Of a stretch of DNA of 39,753 bases, positions 20,994 through 30,262 are shown in pieces (position 1 is the stretch's first letter; each line of letters begins with the position of its first letter). The position numbers and the translations under genes are program-made. The stretch covers positions 1 through 39,753 of the forward strand of contig NZ_JAILFV010000014.1 in the NCBI RefSeq assembly GCF_024697385.1. The letters run 5' to 3'. The notes below the pieces were generated by a model. The model made no database searches. It was not told the DNA's origin and worked only from the letters and a program-made list of their open reading frames with translations. This DNA is from Anaerovibrio sp. (GTDB taxonomy: Bacteria; Bacillota; Negativicutes; Selenomonadales; Selenomonadaceae).

Positions 20994-21106
20994 TGCAGTG
21001 AAAATGCTGATGCTCATCTGATGATGGACAGCTGACCCTATGTGAATCTTGTCTCGGAAACTGCATTGTATGTATCAGCCTTCGGTTTTTTCCGAAGGCT
21101 TTTTTG
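20994..21106 (+). ncRNA. Candidate small structured RNA with terminator upstream of mraZ
   Basis: TGCAGT/ACTGCA closing stem enclosing GCTG..CATCtgatGATG..CAGC hairpin, then terminator; no CDS in the interval. No clear promoter seen. Confidence 0.3.
21077..21106 (+). terminator. Rho-independent terminator
   Basis: AGCCTTCGG tttttt CCGAAGGCT followed by TTTTT. Confidence 0.9.
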
Positions 21107-21277
21107 TTGTCTGAAATACATGATAACTACTTTTGGGTGAAGGCACCCACTTTACACCACCAAAATGAAAAAATTCTGATAAATATCAAAAAAAATTTGT
21201 AAAATTGTACTTTCATGATGTCTGATATGATGCTGGAAGTCAATACTGACGCGGGCTTACGAAATTTTTTCAAAAAA

Positions 21278-21307
21278 GTGGAAAAAAGTGGGTGGATGTG
21301 GTAGAAT
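21278..21307 (+). promoter_or_regulatory. MraZ operator (three GTGGN boxes) overlapping the mraZ promoter
   Basis: GTGGa-aaaaa-GTGGg-tggat-GTGGt at 21278/21288/21298 (10-bp period), then tagaat -10-like at 21302. Confidence 0.8.
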
Positions 21308-21331
21308 ATTCCTGCAAGGTGGTGATGGAGC

Positions 21332-21763
21332 ATGTTAATGGGCGAATATATGCATTCAATAGATGCTAAGGGCCGTGTAATTTTACCGGCTGATTTTCGC
21401 GCGGAATTGGGAGACAGCTTCATTGTTACCAAGGGCCTGGATGGGTGTCTGTTCATTTATGCACAGTCAGAGTGGGAACAGCTTTCAGCCAAACTTCGTC
21501 AGTTGCCTTTAGCCAAGACTGAGGCCCGTGCCTTTGTTCGTTTCTTCTTTGCCGGAGCCCGTCAGGTTGAGCTTGACAAACAGGGTCGATTTTTGGTCCC
21601 TGCCACCCTTAGGCAGCATGCTTCCCTCCAGAAGGATGTAGTGCTTATCGGGGTGTCCAGCCGCATTGAGGTATGGAGCAAGGATGAATGGCTCAAGTAT
21701 AATGAGGAGATTAATCCTGCAGTTTCAGCCATTGCAGAGACTTTGGCCGATCTGGGAATATGA
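21332..21763 (+). CDS. mraZ: Transcriptional regulator MraZ
   Basis: MLMGEYMHSIDAKGRVILPADFRAELGDSFIVTKGLDGCLFIY; second AbrB-like half QVELDKQGRFLVPATLR. Confidence 0.97.
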   Translation: MLMGEYMHSIDAKGRVILPADFRAELGDSFIVTKGLDGCLFIYAQSEWEQLSAKLRQLPLAKTEARAFVRFFFAGARQVELDKQGRFLVPATLRQHASLQKDVVLIGVSSRIEVWSKDEWLKYNEEINPAVSAIAETLADLGI

Positions 21764-22713
21764 GGTTGCCAATGAGTACGGAATTTCATCATATAAGTGT
21801 TATGCCTGAGGAAACGGTCAACGGATTAATCACTGATTTATCCGGAACCTATGTTGACTGTACTCTCGGCGGAGCTGGTCATTCCGGAAGGATAGCAGCC
21901 AGACTTAATGCTGATGGAAGGCTTATTGGGATCGATCAGGATGAGGCGGCTATTGCCGCTGCCAGTGAACGGCTGGCAGGATGCAATTGTCGTGTAGATA
22001 TAGTCAGGGATAATTTTTCCAATCTGGACAATATTCTCAAGGCTCAGGAGGTACAGGCTGTTGATGGTATCCTTTTTGACTTGGGGGTATCTTCCTACCA
22101 GCTTGACACTGCTTCCCGCGGTTTTTCCTACATGCAGGATGCACCTCTTGACATGCGAATGAACCAGCAGGCAGAGTTTTCTGCTTATGACATAATCAAT
22201 GGTTACAGCATGGAGGAGCTTTGCCGCATATTCAAGGAATACGGCGAGGAAAGATGGTATAAGCGTATAGCCCAGTTTATCATTGATGCCAGAAAAAACG
22301 GTCCTGTTGAGACTACCGGTGAGTTAGTTGATATTATCAAAAAAGCAGTGCCGGCTGCCGTGCGTAACAGTAAGGGCGGTCATCCTGCAAAAAGGATTTT
22401 TCAGGCAGTGAGAATTGAGGTTAATGATGAGCTGGGGATTTTGGAAAAATCCTTCAGAAGTGCAGTAAGGCATCTTAAGCCAGGCGGCAGGATAGCCATT
22501 ATTACCTTTCATTCCCTGGAGGACAGGATTGCCAAAAATGTGTTAAAGGAAATGGCCAGTGGTTGTATTTGTCCACCGTCATTGCCGGTATGTGTTTGTA
22601 ACCATAAACCGGAAATTAAGCTATTGGTAAAGGCCGCTGTGGCATCAAAAAGTGAACTTGAGAGCAATTCCCGTGCAAAGAGTGCTAAGCTGAGAATTGC
22701 TGTAAAACTATAG
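21760..22713 (+). CDS. rsmH: 16S rRNA (cytosine1402-N4)-methyltransferase RsmH
   Basis: HHISVMPEETVNGL, YVDCTLGGAGHSGRI, FDLGVSSYQLD, ERWYKRIAQFI, ITFHSLEDRI; overlaps mraZ stop. Confidence 0.97.
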   Translation: MRLPMSTEFHHISVMPEETVNGLITDLSGTYVDCTLGGAGHSGRIAARLNADGRLIGIDQDEAAIAAASERLAGCNCRVDIVRDNFSNLDNILKAQEVQAVDGILFDLGVSSYQLDTASRGFSYMQDAPLDMRMNQQAEFSAYDIINGYSMEELCRIFKEYGEERWYKRIAQFIIDARKNGPVETTGELVDIIKKAVPAAVRNSKGGHPAKRIFQAVRIEVNDELGILEKSFRSAVRHLKPGGRIAIITFHSLEDRIAKNVLKEMASGCICPPSLPVCVCNHKPEIKLLVKAAVASKSELESNSRAKSAKLRIAVKL

Positions 22714-22759
22714 ATGATTTATCTTATGTGAATTTAAGCACAGAAAGGAGGGAACGGTT

Positions 22760-23152
22760 GTGCCAGCCAGACAACTGAATGAGGAGTATTATGAGGATTA
22801 TTATGAGGACTATTTTGATGAATTGCCCTCAGAAGAAAAAATCAAGATACACCGTAAAATAGTGAAGAGAAATATTCAAAGAAATCCTTTAAAAAGAAAA
22901 GCAATCGCCTTGTTTTTAACAGCGACTCTGCTGTGTGGCTCTGTTCTAATTGCCAGCAGCAGGTTGGCCAGCGAAGTATATGAGCTGGGTCAAATTCGTA
23001 GTGATGCACAGATGATGGAAAAGAGCAATGAAAACTTGCGTGTTGAAAATGCCAGAATGAAGGCACACTCCAGAATAAAGGAAATAGCTGTGAAGGAGTT
23101 GGGGATGACTGTTCCACAGGGTGCTTATTTCGCTGGAGAACAAGCCAGATAA
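22760..23152 (+). CDS. ftsL: Cell division protein FtsL-like
   Basis: 130 aa, one TM helix then coiled-coil, IKEIAVKELGMTVPQ motif; position after rsmH. Confidence 0.8.
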   Translation: MPARQLNEEYYEDYYEDYFDELPSEEKIKIHRKIVKRNIQRNPLKRKAIALFLTATLLCGSVLIASSRLASEVYELGQIRSDAQMMEKSNENLRVENARMKAHSRIKEIAVKELGMTVPQGAYFAGEQAR

Positions 23153-23279
23153 TCGTTTAAAATGCGTGAAAAAAATTAGTGATATTCAAGGTGAGGGATA
23201 TAGCTTCTGCCTGAAAAATAGCTACTCTGTCCGTGAGGATGGGGTCGTCTTTCACCGTGTTATTGTTATATTACCCAGG

Positions 23280-23312
23280 GTCATCATTTTTATAGTGATG
23301 ACTTTTTTTTTG
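23280..23312 (+). terminator. Rho-independent terminator between ftsL and murE
   Basis: GTCATCA tttttatag TGATGAC followed by nine Ts. Confidence 0.85.
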
Positions 23313-23343
23313 CCAATTTTTATTCCTTTTTTGGTAGATCTGA

Positions 23344-23696
23344 ATCCGGAAATAGATATAGGTATGCACGGACCGGATGGAGGCCTAACGGGGCACGCTT
23401 GCGCTCACGACAGATTGCCCTAGTGGTACTAGGCTCGCACTGCGCTGCTGTTTGTGCTTGCCAAGGACCAAGGGCAACTGAGGTCCCCTTATAGGCCTCT
23501 ATCCGGAAATAGATATAGGTATGCACGGACCGGATGGAGGTCTAACGGGGCACGCTTGCGCTCACGACAGATTGCCCTAGTGGTACTAGGCTCGCACTGC
23601 GCTGCTGCTTGTGCTTGCCAAGGACCAAGGGCAACTGAGGTCCCCTTATAGGCCTCTATCCGGCAATAGATATAGAGTATGCACGGACCGGATGGC
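23344..23696. repeat. Tandem 157-bp repeat, two full copies plus degenerate third
   Basis: Copies at 23344-23500 and 23501-23657 differ at two positions seen (aggCct/aggTct; gctgTttg/gctgCttg); third starts 23658; tail sequence caaactgaggtctccttatagacttct recurs at about 23724-23750. Confidence 0.95.
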
Positions 23697-23848
23697 GGCA
23701 ATCAACCCAAAAGTATGATAAGTCAAACTGAGGTCTCCTTATAGACTTCTCGCTAATAATGTATAAGAAAGTATAATATGCTTTCATTTTTTTTTGTTCG
23801 GTATTATAATAAGTTAGTTAAGTTATGATATTAAGTAGGAGGGTTCCA

Positions 23849-25345
23849 ATGGAAAAGACATTAGGAGCATTGGCGGAGCTGGTTGAAGGCGCCGAGATTA
23901 TTGGAAATAGTGATACCTTGATTAAAGATATAGAACATGATTCCAGAAAGGTCACTGAAGGGACCTTGTTCGCCTGCATAGCAGGAGCCCATGTGGATGG
24001 CCATACCTTTATTCCCCAGGCACGGGAGAAAGGTGCAGTGGCAATCATTACCGATAATGAAGATGCACCGATGCCGGCAGGTATGGATGTCCTGCTGGTG
24101 CCTGATCTTTCCAAGGCACTCAAGGTAATTGTGCCATTTTTTTATGATTATCCAGCCAGACGCATGCGGGTAATCGGTATTACCGGGACCAACGGGAAAA
24201 CCTCTATCAGCTATATGATCCGGTCCATGTTGAGGAAAATGGGCTTCAGGGTTGGCCTGATAGGTACTATCCAGATAATGATTGAGGATGAGGTTCTTCC
24301 AATCCATAATACTACCCCTGATGTGGTTGAGCTCCAGGCTACCATTAACAGGATGCTGGAAAATAACATGGATTATGTGGTCATGGAGGTTTCTTCCCAT
24401 GCTCTCGACCAGGATCGTGTAGCCGGGGTTGAATTTGATACTGTGGTCTTTACCAATCTCACCCAGGATCACCTCGATTACCATAAAACCTTTGAAAATT
24501 ACCGGTCGGCCAAGGCGAAGCTGTTTGACAGTGTCAGCCGCAGGGACAATGTAAAAAATGGCAAGACTGCGGTGGTTAATATTGATGATGAGGCCGGCAG
24601 GGTTATGCTTGAGCATGCTGATTGCCGACATATAACCTATGGTATAGACAATGATGCGGTACTTCGTGCCGAGAATATCCAGGTGCTTGCTGATGGGACT
24701 CGTTTTGATATAAGGCACCAGTTTGGCACCCTGCCATTGGACCTGAAAATTACGGGTATTTTTAATGTTTACAATGTTATGGCAGCTGTTGGTGCGGCAT
24801 TGGCTGAGGGGATACCTGTTCCTGTTATCAAGGCAGCCATGGAGGAGTTTACCGGGGTGCCTGGGCGCTTTGAGCTGGTAAGGGGCGGACAGGATTTTGC
24901 TGTTATCGTTGATTATGCTCATACTCCTGACGGTTTGGAGAATATTCTTCATACTGCCCGTAAGATTTGTGATAACCGTATCATAACGGTCTTTGGCTGT
25001 GGTGGTGATCGTGATAGAACCAAGCGGCCTATTATGGGGCGTATTGCAGCGGAGCTTTCTGATGTTATTGTGGCTACCTCGGACAATCCACGGACAGAGG
25101 ATCCAGCTTTTATTTTGGGCCAGGTGGTAGAAGGTGTGGAGCAGGCAGCCGGAGATAAGGAGCATGAAGCAATTATCGATCGCCGTGAGGCTATCTTCCA
25201 TGCCGTGAATATAGCGAAAAAGGGTGATATTGTTGTTATTGCCGGCAAGGGTCATGAGGATTACCAGATACTTAAGGACAAAACGATTCATTTTGACGAT
25301 AAAGAAGTAGCCATGGAAGCTATTAAAGGAAAAATAGGTGAATGA
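23849..25345 (+). CDS. murE: UDP-MurNAc-tripeptide synthetase MurE (meso-DAP type motif)
   Basis: GITGTNGKTS, DNPRTEDP motif (DNPR is associated with meso-DAP adding), GKGHEDYQI; ATG 23849 with aggaggg RBS. Confidence 0.95.
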   Translation: MEKTLGALAELVEGAEIIGNSDTLIKDIEHDSRKVTEGTLFACIAGAHVDGHTFIPQAREKGAVAIITDNEDAPMPAGMDVLLVPDLSKALKVIVPFFYDYPARRMRVIGITGTNGKTSISYMIRSMLRKMGFRVGLIGTIQIMIEDEVLPIHNTTPDVVELQATINRMLENNMDYVVMEVSSHALDQDRVAGVEFDTVVFTNLTQDHLDYHKTFENYRSAKAKLFDSVSRRDNVKNGKTAVVNIDDEAGRVMLEHADCRHITYGIDNDAVLRAENIQVLADGTRFDIRHQFGTLPLDLKITGIFNVYNVMAAVGAALAEGIPVPVIKAAMEEFTGVPGRFELVRGGQDFAVIVDYAHTPDGLENILHTARKICDNRIITVFGCGGDRDRTKRPIMGRIAAELSDVIVATSDNPRTEDPAFILGQVVEGVEQAAGDKEHEAIIDRREAIFHAVNIAKKGDIVVIAGKGHEDYQILKDKTIHFDDKEVAMEAIKGKIGE

Positions 25346-26724
25346 GTATGCCACAATTTTCTTTGGATGATATAAAAAATGCCCTGGGGGAGATAACTGT
25401 ATTGGAGCAGGGAGCGACCTGTTTTTCTGATGTTATTACCGATACCAGGAAAATTATTCCCGGAGCCTTGTTTGTTGCCCTAAAGGGTGAACGCTTCAAC
25501 GGTGAGGAGTTCGTTGGAGATGCCCTGAAAAAAGGTGCCGGTGGGGTCCTGGTCAGCAGTGAATATAATACAGCTGATACCTATGGGGGGACTGTAATCA
25601 AGGCTGCATGTGATACGCAGACTGCGCTGCAGAAGCTGGCGCATTTTTGGCGTATGAAATTTGATATACCAGTACTGGTAATCACAGGCTCCAACGGAAA
25701 AACCACCACAAAGGACCTGACAGCTGGGGTTTTATCGGCTGCCTTTCCGGTTTTGAAGACCCAGGGGAATTTTAACAATGAGATAGGTCTTCCCCTGACA
25801 CTGCTCAATATGAATGAAAGCCATCGGGCAGCAGTAGTGGAGATAGGTATGCGTGGTTTGGGACAGATTGCGTCCCTGGCACCTATTGCTGCTCCTACCA
25901 TTGGCATAGTGACCAATGTGGGTGAAACCCATATGGAGCTTCTGGGGTCCATGGAGAATATCGCCAAGGCCAAGGGCGAGCTGGTAGAGGCTGTTCCTGC
26001 CGGAGGGACTGTTATTTTAAATAATGATAACGAATATACCGCAGCTATGGCTGCCAAATGCAGGGATGGAGTAAGGGTCATCACATTTGGTATTGACAGG
26101 GATGCTGACATAAAGGCCATGGATATTTCCAGTGATGAGTCAGAGACCTGTTTTAAATGCCGTCTGGGTAATGATGGCCCTGTTGCTGATCTTGTGCTAC
26201 CAATGGTTGGGCGTCACAATGTTTCCAATGCACTTGCTGCTATTGCGGCAGGATATGCTTTGGGGCTGGATGCAGACAAAATCAAGGCGGGACTGGCAGC
26301 TGTTCAGATGACCGGAATGCGTTTTGAGACTAAAAAGCTTGGTGAATATAATATTATCAATGATGCCTATAATGCCAGCCCAATGTCCATGGAGGCAGCT
26401 ATCAAGACCATGTCTGAGGTTGCCAGGGGCCGATGTGTGGCTGTCCTGGGAGACATGCTTGAGCTGGGGGATCTGGCTGTTGCTGCCCACCGGAAGGTTG
26501 GCAGACAGGTAGCGGAAAGTGGTGCTGCTGCCCTGATAGCTTTTGGACCTATGGGGCAGGAAATAGCCAATGGTGCCTTGTCAGCCGGCATGAAGGAGGT
26601 TGTTCATGTGAACAGCCACCATGAGGCTGCCCGTAAGCTCAAGGAAATCCTTGAGCCTGGTGATACTGTTCTTTTCAAGGGGTCACGGGGCATGAAAATG
26701 GAAGAAATAATAGATTTGCTGTAA
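25342..26724 (+). CDS. murF: UDP-MurNAc-tripeptide:D-Ala-D-Ala ligase MurF
   Basis: DTRKIIPGALFVALKGERFNGEEF, ITGSNGKTTTKDL, INDAYNASPMSMEAAI, LFKGSRGMKMEEI. Confidence 0.96.
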   Translation: MSMPQFSLDDIKNALGEITVLEQGATCFSDVITDTRKIIPGALFVALKGERFNGEEFVGDALKKGAGGVLVSSEYNTADTYGGTVIKAACDTQTALQKLAHFWRMKFDIPVLVITGSNGKTTTKDLTAGVLSAAFPVLKTQGNFNNEIGLPLTLLNMNESHRAAVVEIGMRGLGQIASLAPIAAPTIGIVTNVGETHMELLGSMENIAKAKGELVEAVPAGGTVILNNDNEYTAAMAAKCRDGVRVITFGIDRDADIKAMDISSDESETCFKCRLGNDGPVADLVLPMVGRHNVSNALAAIAAGYALGLDADKIKAGLAAVQMTGMRFETKKLGEYNIINDAYNASPMSMEAAIKTMSEVARGRCVAVLGDMLELGDLAVAAHRKVGRQVAESGAAALIAFGPMGQEIANGALSAGMKEVVHVNSHHEAARKLKEILEPGDTVLFKGSRGMKMEEIIDLL

Positions 26725-26725
26725 T

Positions 26726-27733
26726 ATGGAGGCTTTTTTAGGAATGGGTTTGGAATTTACATTAGCGGGTGTTGATATAGCTTTGCCTATGAATGCGCTC
26801 TTTGCATTGGCTTTGGGGTTTATTCTGGTCCTGGGAGCCGGCCCGGTGCTGATTCCCCAGCTTCACAGACTGAAATTCGGTCAGAGCATTCGGGAGGAAG
26901 GCCCCCAGAGTCATCAGGCCAAAAGCGGTACTCCTACCATGGGTGGTTTGATGATAATCCTGGGTCTGGTCCTGGCAACCTTGGTTTTTGCCCAATGGAC
27001 GCTGGAATTGTTTTTGGCCTTGTTTGTGGTGGTAGGGCACTTTATTCTGGGCTTTATTGATGACTACATCAAGGTTGTAAAGAAACAGAATCTTGGGCTC
27101 AAGGCCCGCCAGAAGTTTCTGGGACAGCTTATAATTGCTGTTTTGGTGGCGGTTTATGGGGGCCTGCAGAATGATTTATGGATTCCCTTCTGCGAAAATA
27201 TTGATTTGGGATTTCTGTTTTACTTTTTACTTGTTTTTGTTATGGTGGGAACCACCAATGCGGTTAACCTGACGGATGGCTTGGATGGCCTGGCATCCGG
27301 CACTGTTGCCGTGGCGGCCTTTTTTTACATGCTGGTCTGTGCAGCCATGGGAAAGCCCGAACTGGCCGTGCTTTCAGCTGCTACAGTTGGAGCATGTCTG
27401 GGGTTCCTGAAATTTAATTATCATCCGGCAAAAATATTTATGGGTGATACCGGCTCATTGGCACTGGGTGGTGTCATGGCAGCCGTTGGTATTCTTACAC
27501 ATACCGAAATCCTATTGGCTGTAATAGGTTTTGTGTTTGTTTGTGAAGCATTATCGGTGATAATTCAGGTTATATCCTTCCAGAGTACCGGCAAGAGAGT
27601 CTTTTTGATGAGTCCTGTTCATCATCATTTTGAATTGAAGGGCTGGTCAGAAACAAAGGTTGTATGGGTATTTTGGACTGTCGGTTTCATAGCGGGAGTG
27701 GCAGGATTAGCACTGTTTGTTTTAGGTGCCTGA
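26726..27733 (+). CDS. mraY: Phospho-MurNAc-pentapeptide transferase MraY
   Basis: SHQAKSGTPTMGG, FIDDYIKVVKKQNLGLKARQKF, NAVNLTDGLDGLASG, MGDTGSLALGG, PVHHHFELKGW. Confidence 0.97.
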   Translation: MEAFLGMGLEFTLAGVDIALPMNALFALALGFILVLGAGPVLIPQLHRLKFGQSIREEGPQSHQAKSGTPTMGGLMIILGLVLATLVFAQWTLELFLALFVVVGHFILGFIDDYIKVVKKQNLGLKARQKFLGQLIIAVLVAVYGGLQNDLWIPFCENIDLGFLFYFLLVFVMVGTTNAVNLTDGLDGLASGTVAVAAFFYMLVCAAMGKPELAVLSAATVGACLGFLKFNYHPAKIFMGDTGSLALGGVMAAVGILTHTEILLAVIGFVFVCEALSVIIQVISFQSTGKRVFLMSPVHHHFELKGWSETKVVWVFWTVGFIAGVAGLALFVLGA

Positions 27734-27751
27734 ATTTACAATTTGTAGGAG

Positions 27752-29128
27752 ATGAATGGTATGGATTTTATGGGTAAAAAGGTTTTGGTTATAGGTGTAG
27801 GTATAAGTGGTAATGCTGTAGCCAAAATAGCAAAAAAAATGGGAGCAGATGTGACCTTGAGTGACTCCAAGGCTGAAGCAGATATAACTTATGATTTACA
27901 GGAGCTTCGTGATGCCGGGGTCAAGCTGGTTTTTGGAAAGCAGGACAGCACTCAGCTGGAGGGAGTTGATCTGGTGATCCTGTCGCCTGCTGTGCCGGTG
28001 CGGATTCCTTTGGTACAGGAGGCATATAAAAGAAACATACCTGTTACCAGCGAGGTGGAGGTGGCCTATGAACTGGCCAAGTCACCTATTTTTGCTGTTA
28101 CAGGAACTAATGGCAAGACTACTACTGTAACACTGCTTGGGCAGCTGATGCGCACCAGATATCCAAATGCCGGGGTAGGAGGAAATATTGGTATTCCCCT
28201 TTGTGAGGAGGCGCTGAAGGCTGGTGAGAACAGCTGTGTTGTAGCGGAGATTTCCAGCTATCAGATGGAGGCATCCACCAAGTTCAGACCTCATGTGGCT
28301 GTGGAGCTGAATGTCACCCCGGACCATGTAGTTCGTCACGGAAGCCTGGAGGTTTATCAGCAGATGAAGGAAAAGATGTTTGCCAATCAGGATTCCAGTG
28401 ATTATTTGGTCCTTAACTACGATAATGACAAGACCAGGGATATGGCAAACAGGGCTAAAAGCCGGGTGTTTTTCTTCAGCCGCAAGGAAGTCCTCAAGGA
28501 AGGTGCCTTTCTCAATGATGGATGGTTGACTATTGCATGGCAGGGACAGACCTGTAAATTGTGCCGTGCTGATGAACTGAAAATCAAGGGCGGACATAAT
28601 GTGGAAAATGCCTTGGCAGCTGCTGCAGCAGCCTTTTTGGGAGGCGTGAGAATTCCAAAAATCACTGAGACACTGAAGGCCTTTGAACCGGTAGAGCATC
28701 GTATAGAGCCTGTAGCTACGGTTAATGGCGTTCCATATTACAATGATTCCAAGGCGACCAACACTGATTCTTCCATAAAGGCCCTGGACAGCTTTGATGG
28801 TCATCTCATACTGATAGCCGGTGGTGATGACAAGCATACTGATTTGAGTGAATTCATGGCGCTGGTAAAGGAAAAGGTTGATGAGCTTATCCTGGTTGGG
28901 GATGCTACTGAGAGATTTAAGCAGGAAGCTCTTGCTGCAGGGTATCCTCAGGAGCATATCCATGAGGCCGGATATTCCATGGAAAAGGCTGTGGAAATTG
29001 CCCATGAGATTTCAGGCATACCTCAGATTGTTCTTCTTTCACCTGCATGTGCATCCTTTGATATGTACACCGGGTATGAAGAACGCGGTAGAGATTTTAA
29101 ACATTTGGTAAAGGAATTGCTTAAATGA
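27752..29128 (+). CDS. murD: UDP-MurNAc-L-Ala:D-Glu ligase MurD
   Basis: KKVLVIGVGISGNAVAKIAKKMGA, VTGTNGKTTTVTLLGQL, EISSYQME, YYNDSKATNTDSSIKAL. Confidence 0.96.
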   Translation: MNGMDFMGKKVLVIGVGISGNAVAKIAKKMGADVTLSDSKAEADITYDLQELRDAGVKLVFGKQDSTQLEGVDLVILSPAVPVRIPLVQEAYKRNIPVTSEVEVAYELAKSPIFAVTGTNGKTTTVTLLGQLMRTRYPNAGVGGNIGIPLCEEALKAGENSCVVAEISSYQMEASTKFRPHVAVELNVTPDHVVRHGSLEVYQQMKEKMFANQDSSDYLVLNYDNDKTRDMANRAKSRVFFFSRKEVLKEGAFLNDGWLTIAWQGQTCKLCRADELKIKGGHNVENALAAAAAAFLGGVRIPKITETLKAFEPVEHRIEPVATVNGVPYYNDSKATNTDSSIKALDSFDGHLILIAGGDDKHTDLSEFMALVKEKVDELILVGDATERFKQEALAAGYPQEHIHEAGYSMEKAVEIAHEISGIPQIVLLSPACASFDMYTGYEERGRDFKHLVKELLK

Positions 29129-30243
29129 GAATAATAGTATCTGGTGGTGGCACCGGAGGTCATATCTATCCTGCCATAACCATTATACGGATGTTGAAAA
29201 AGAGAATAGATAATCTGGAGATACTTTATGTGGGGACAAGCACCGGCCTGGAAGCGGATATAGTACCCAAGGAAGGTCTTCCCTTTAAAACAGTTGATCT
29301 TCAGGGCTTTAAGCGCAGTCTGAGTCCGGTCAACCTCATACGGGTGCTGAAGGCTGTTCGGGGAGTTTTTAAGGCTGCAGGTATTGTAAGGTCATATAAG
29401 CCGGATGTGGTAATTGGGACCGGAGGCTATGTATGTGGCCCGGTATTAATGGCTGCCAGTCTCATGGGTATTCCTACCCTTATTCAGGAACAGAATGTTG
29501 TTCCCGGGATTACCAACAAGATTTTGTCCCATTTCGTTTCGCGGATTGCTACCGGAGCTATTGAGGCCAATAAATTTTTCCCTCAGGACAAGGTGGTATT
29601 TACCGGTAATCCAATTCGCGATGAGGTGATTAATACCGAGCGCCGTCCGGGTTATGAAGCCTTTGGGTTGGATCCGGAGAAAAAAACACTTCTGGTTTCC
29701 GGTGGAAGCCGGGGAGCCCGCAGTATTAACCGTGCCATGGTGGGAGTGCTGAAGCATTTTGCCGGCAGTCAGGTGGTACAGATTCTCCATGCAACCGGCA
29801 AGGGGGAATATGATGATATACTTCAGCGGATTGCCGATGCCGGGGTGGATCTGAACAAGTGGAATAATATCAAGGTTTTTCCTTATTTGTATAACATGCC
29901 TCAGGCTATGGCAGTGGCGGATTTGGCTGTGTTCAGGGCCGGGGCCACGGGATTGGCTGAATTGACAGCCAAGGGGATTCCGGCAGTATTGATACCTTAT
30001 CCTTATGCTGCTGAAAATCATCAGGAATTCAATGCCAGGGCTGTAGAAAAGGCAGGTGCCGCTCAGGTCATTTTGAACAGTGACCTGAATTCTGATATAC
30101 TGATTGCAGCCATAGAGAAAATGTTATTCAACAATCAGGTCCTGCATGATATGTCAGTGGCCAGCCGCAGTCTGGGACGGCCGGAAGCTGCCGGGGTCAT
30201 TGCGGATATTATCATGGAATTGGCCAATAAGAAAAAGAATTAA
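29125..30243 (+). CDS. murG: UDP-GlcNAc:lipid I transferase MurG
   Basis: MRIIVSGGGTGGHIYPA, VIGTGGYVCGPVLMAA, QEQNVVPGITNKIL, SGGSRGARSIN, RAGATGLAELTAKGIPAVLIPYPYAAENHQ. Confidence 0.97.
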   Translation: MRIIVSGGGTGGHIYPAITIIRMLKKRIDNLEILYVGTSTGLEADIVPKEGLPFKTVDLQGFKRSLSPVNLIRVLKAVRGVFKAAGIVRSYKPDVVIGTGGYVCGPVLMAASLMGIPTLIQEQNVVPGITNKILSHFVSRIATGAIEANKFFPQDKVVFTGNPIRDEVINTERRPGYEAFGLDPEKKTLLVSGGSRGARSINRAMVGVLKHFAGSQVVQILHATGKGEYDDILQRIADAGVDLNKWNNIKVFPYLYNMPQAMAVADLAVFRAGATGLAELTAKGIPAVLIPYPYAAENHQEFNARAVEKAGAAQVILNSDLNSDILIAAIEKMLFNNQVLHDMSVASRSLGRPEAAGVIADIIMELANKKKN

Positions 30244-30262
30244 TTTGAAGGGAAGTATCATA

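Noticed and set aside
23344-23696. CRISPR array
   Set aside because: Only two full 157-bp near-identical units with an equally conserved spacer; no short repeats with unique spacers and no cas genes.
23121-23701. ORFs at 23121, 23320(-), 23454 and 23489(-)
   Set aside because: They run through the tandem repeat and repeat the same peptide on both strands; no recognisable domain or RBS.
23861-25354. 497-aa minus-strand ORF opposite murE
   Set aside because: Antisense to a well-supported murE; low-complexity His/Ile/Asn-rich translation typical of shadow ORFs. The same applies to other long minus ORFs (e.g. 7589-8413, 16517-17506, 28082-29005, 37055-37969).
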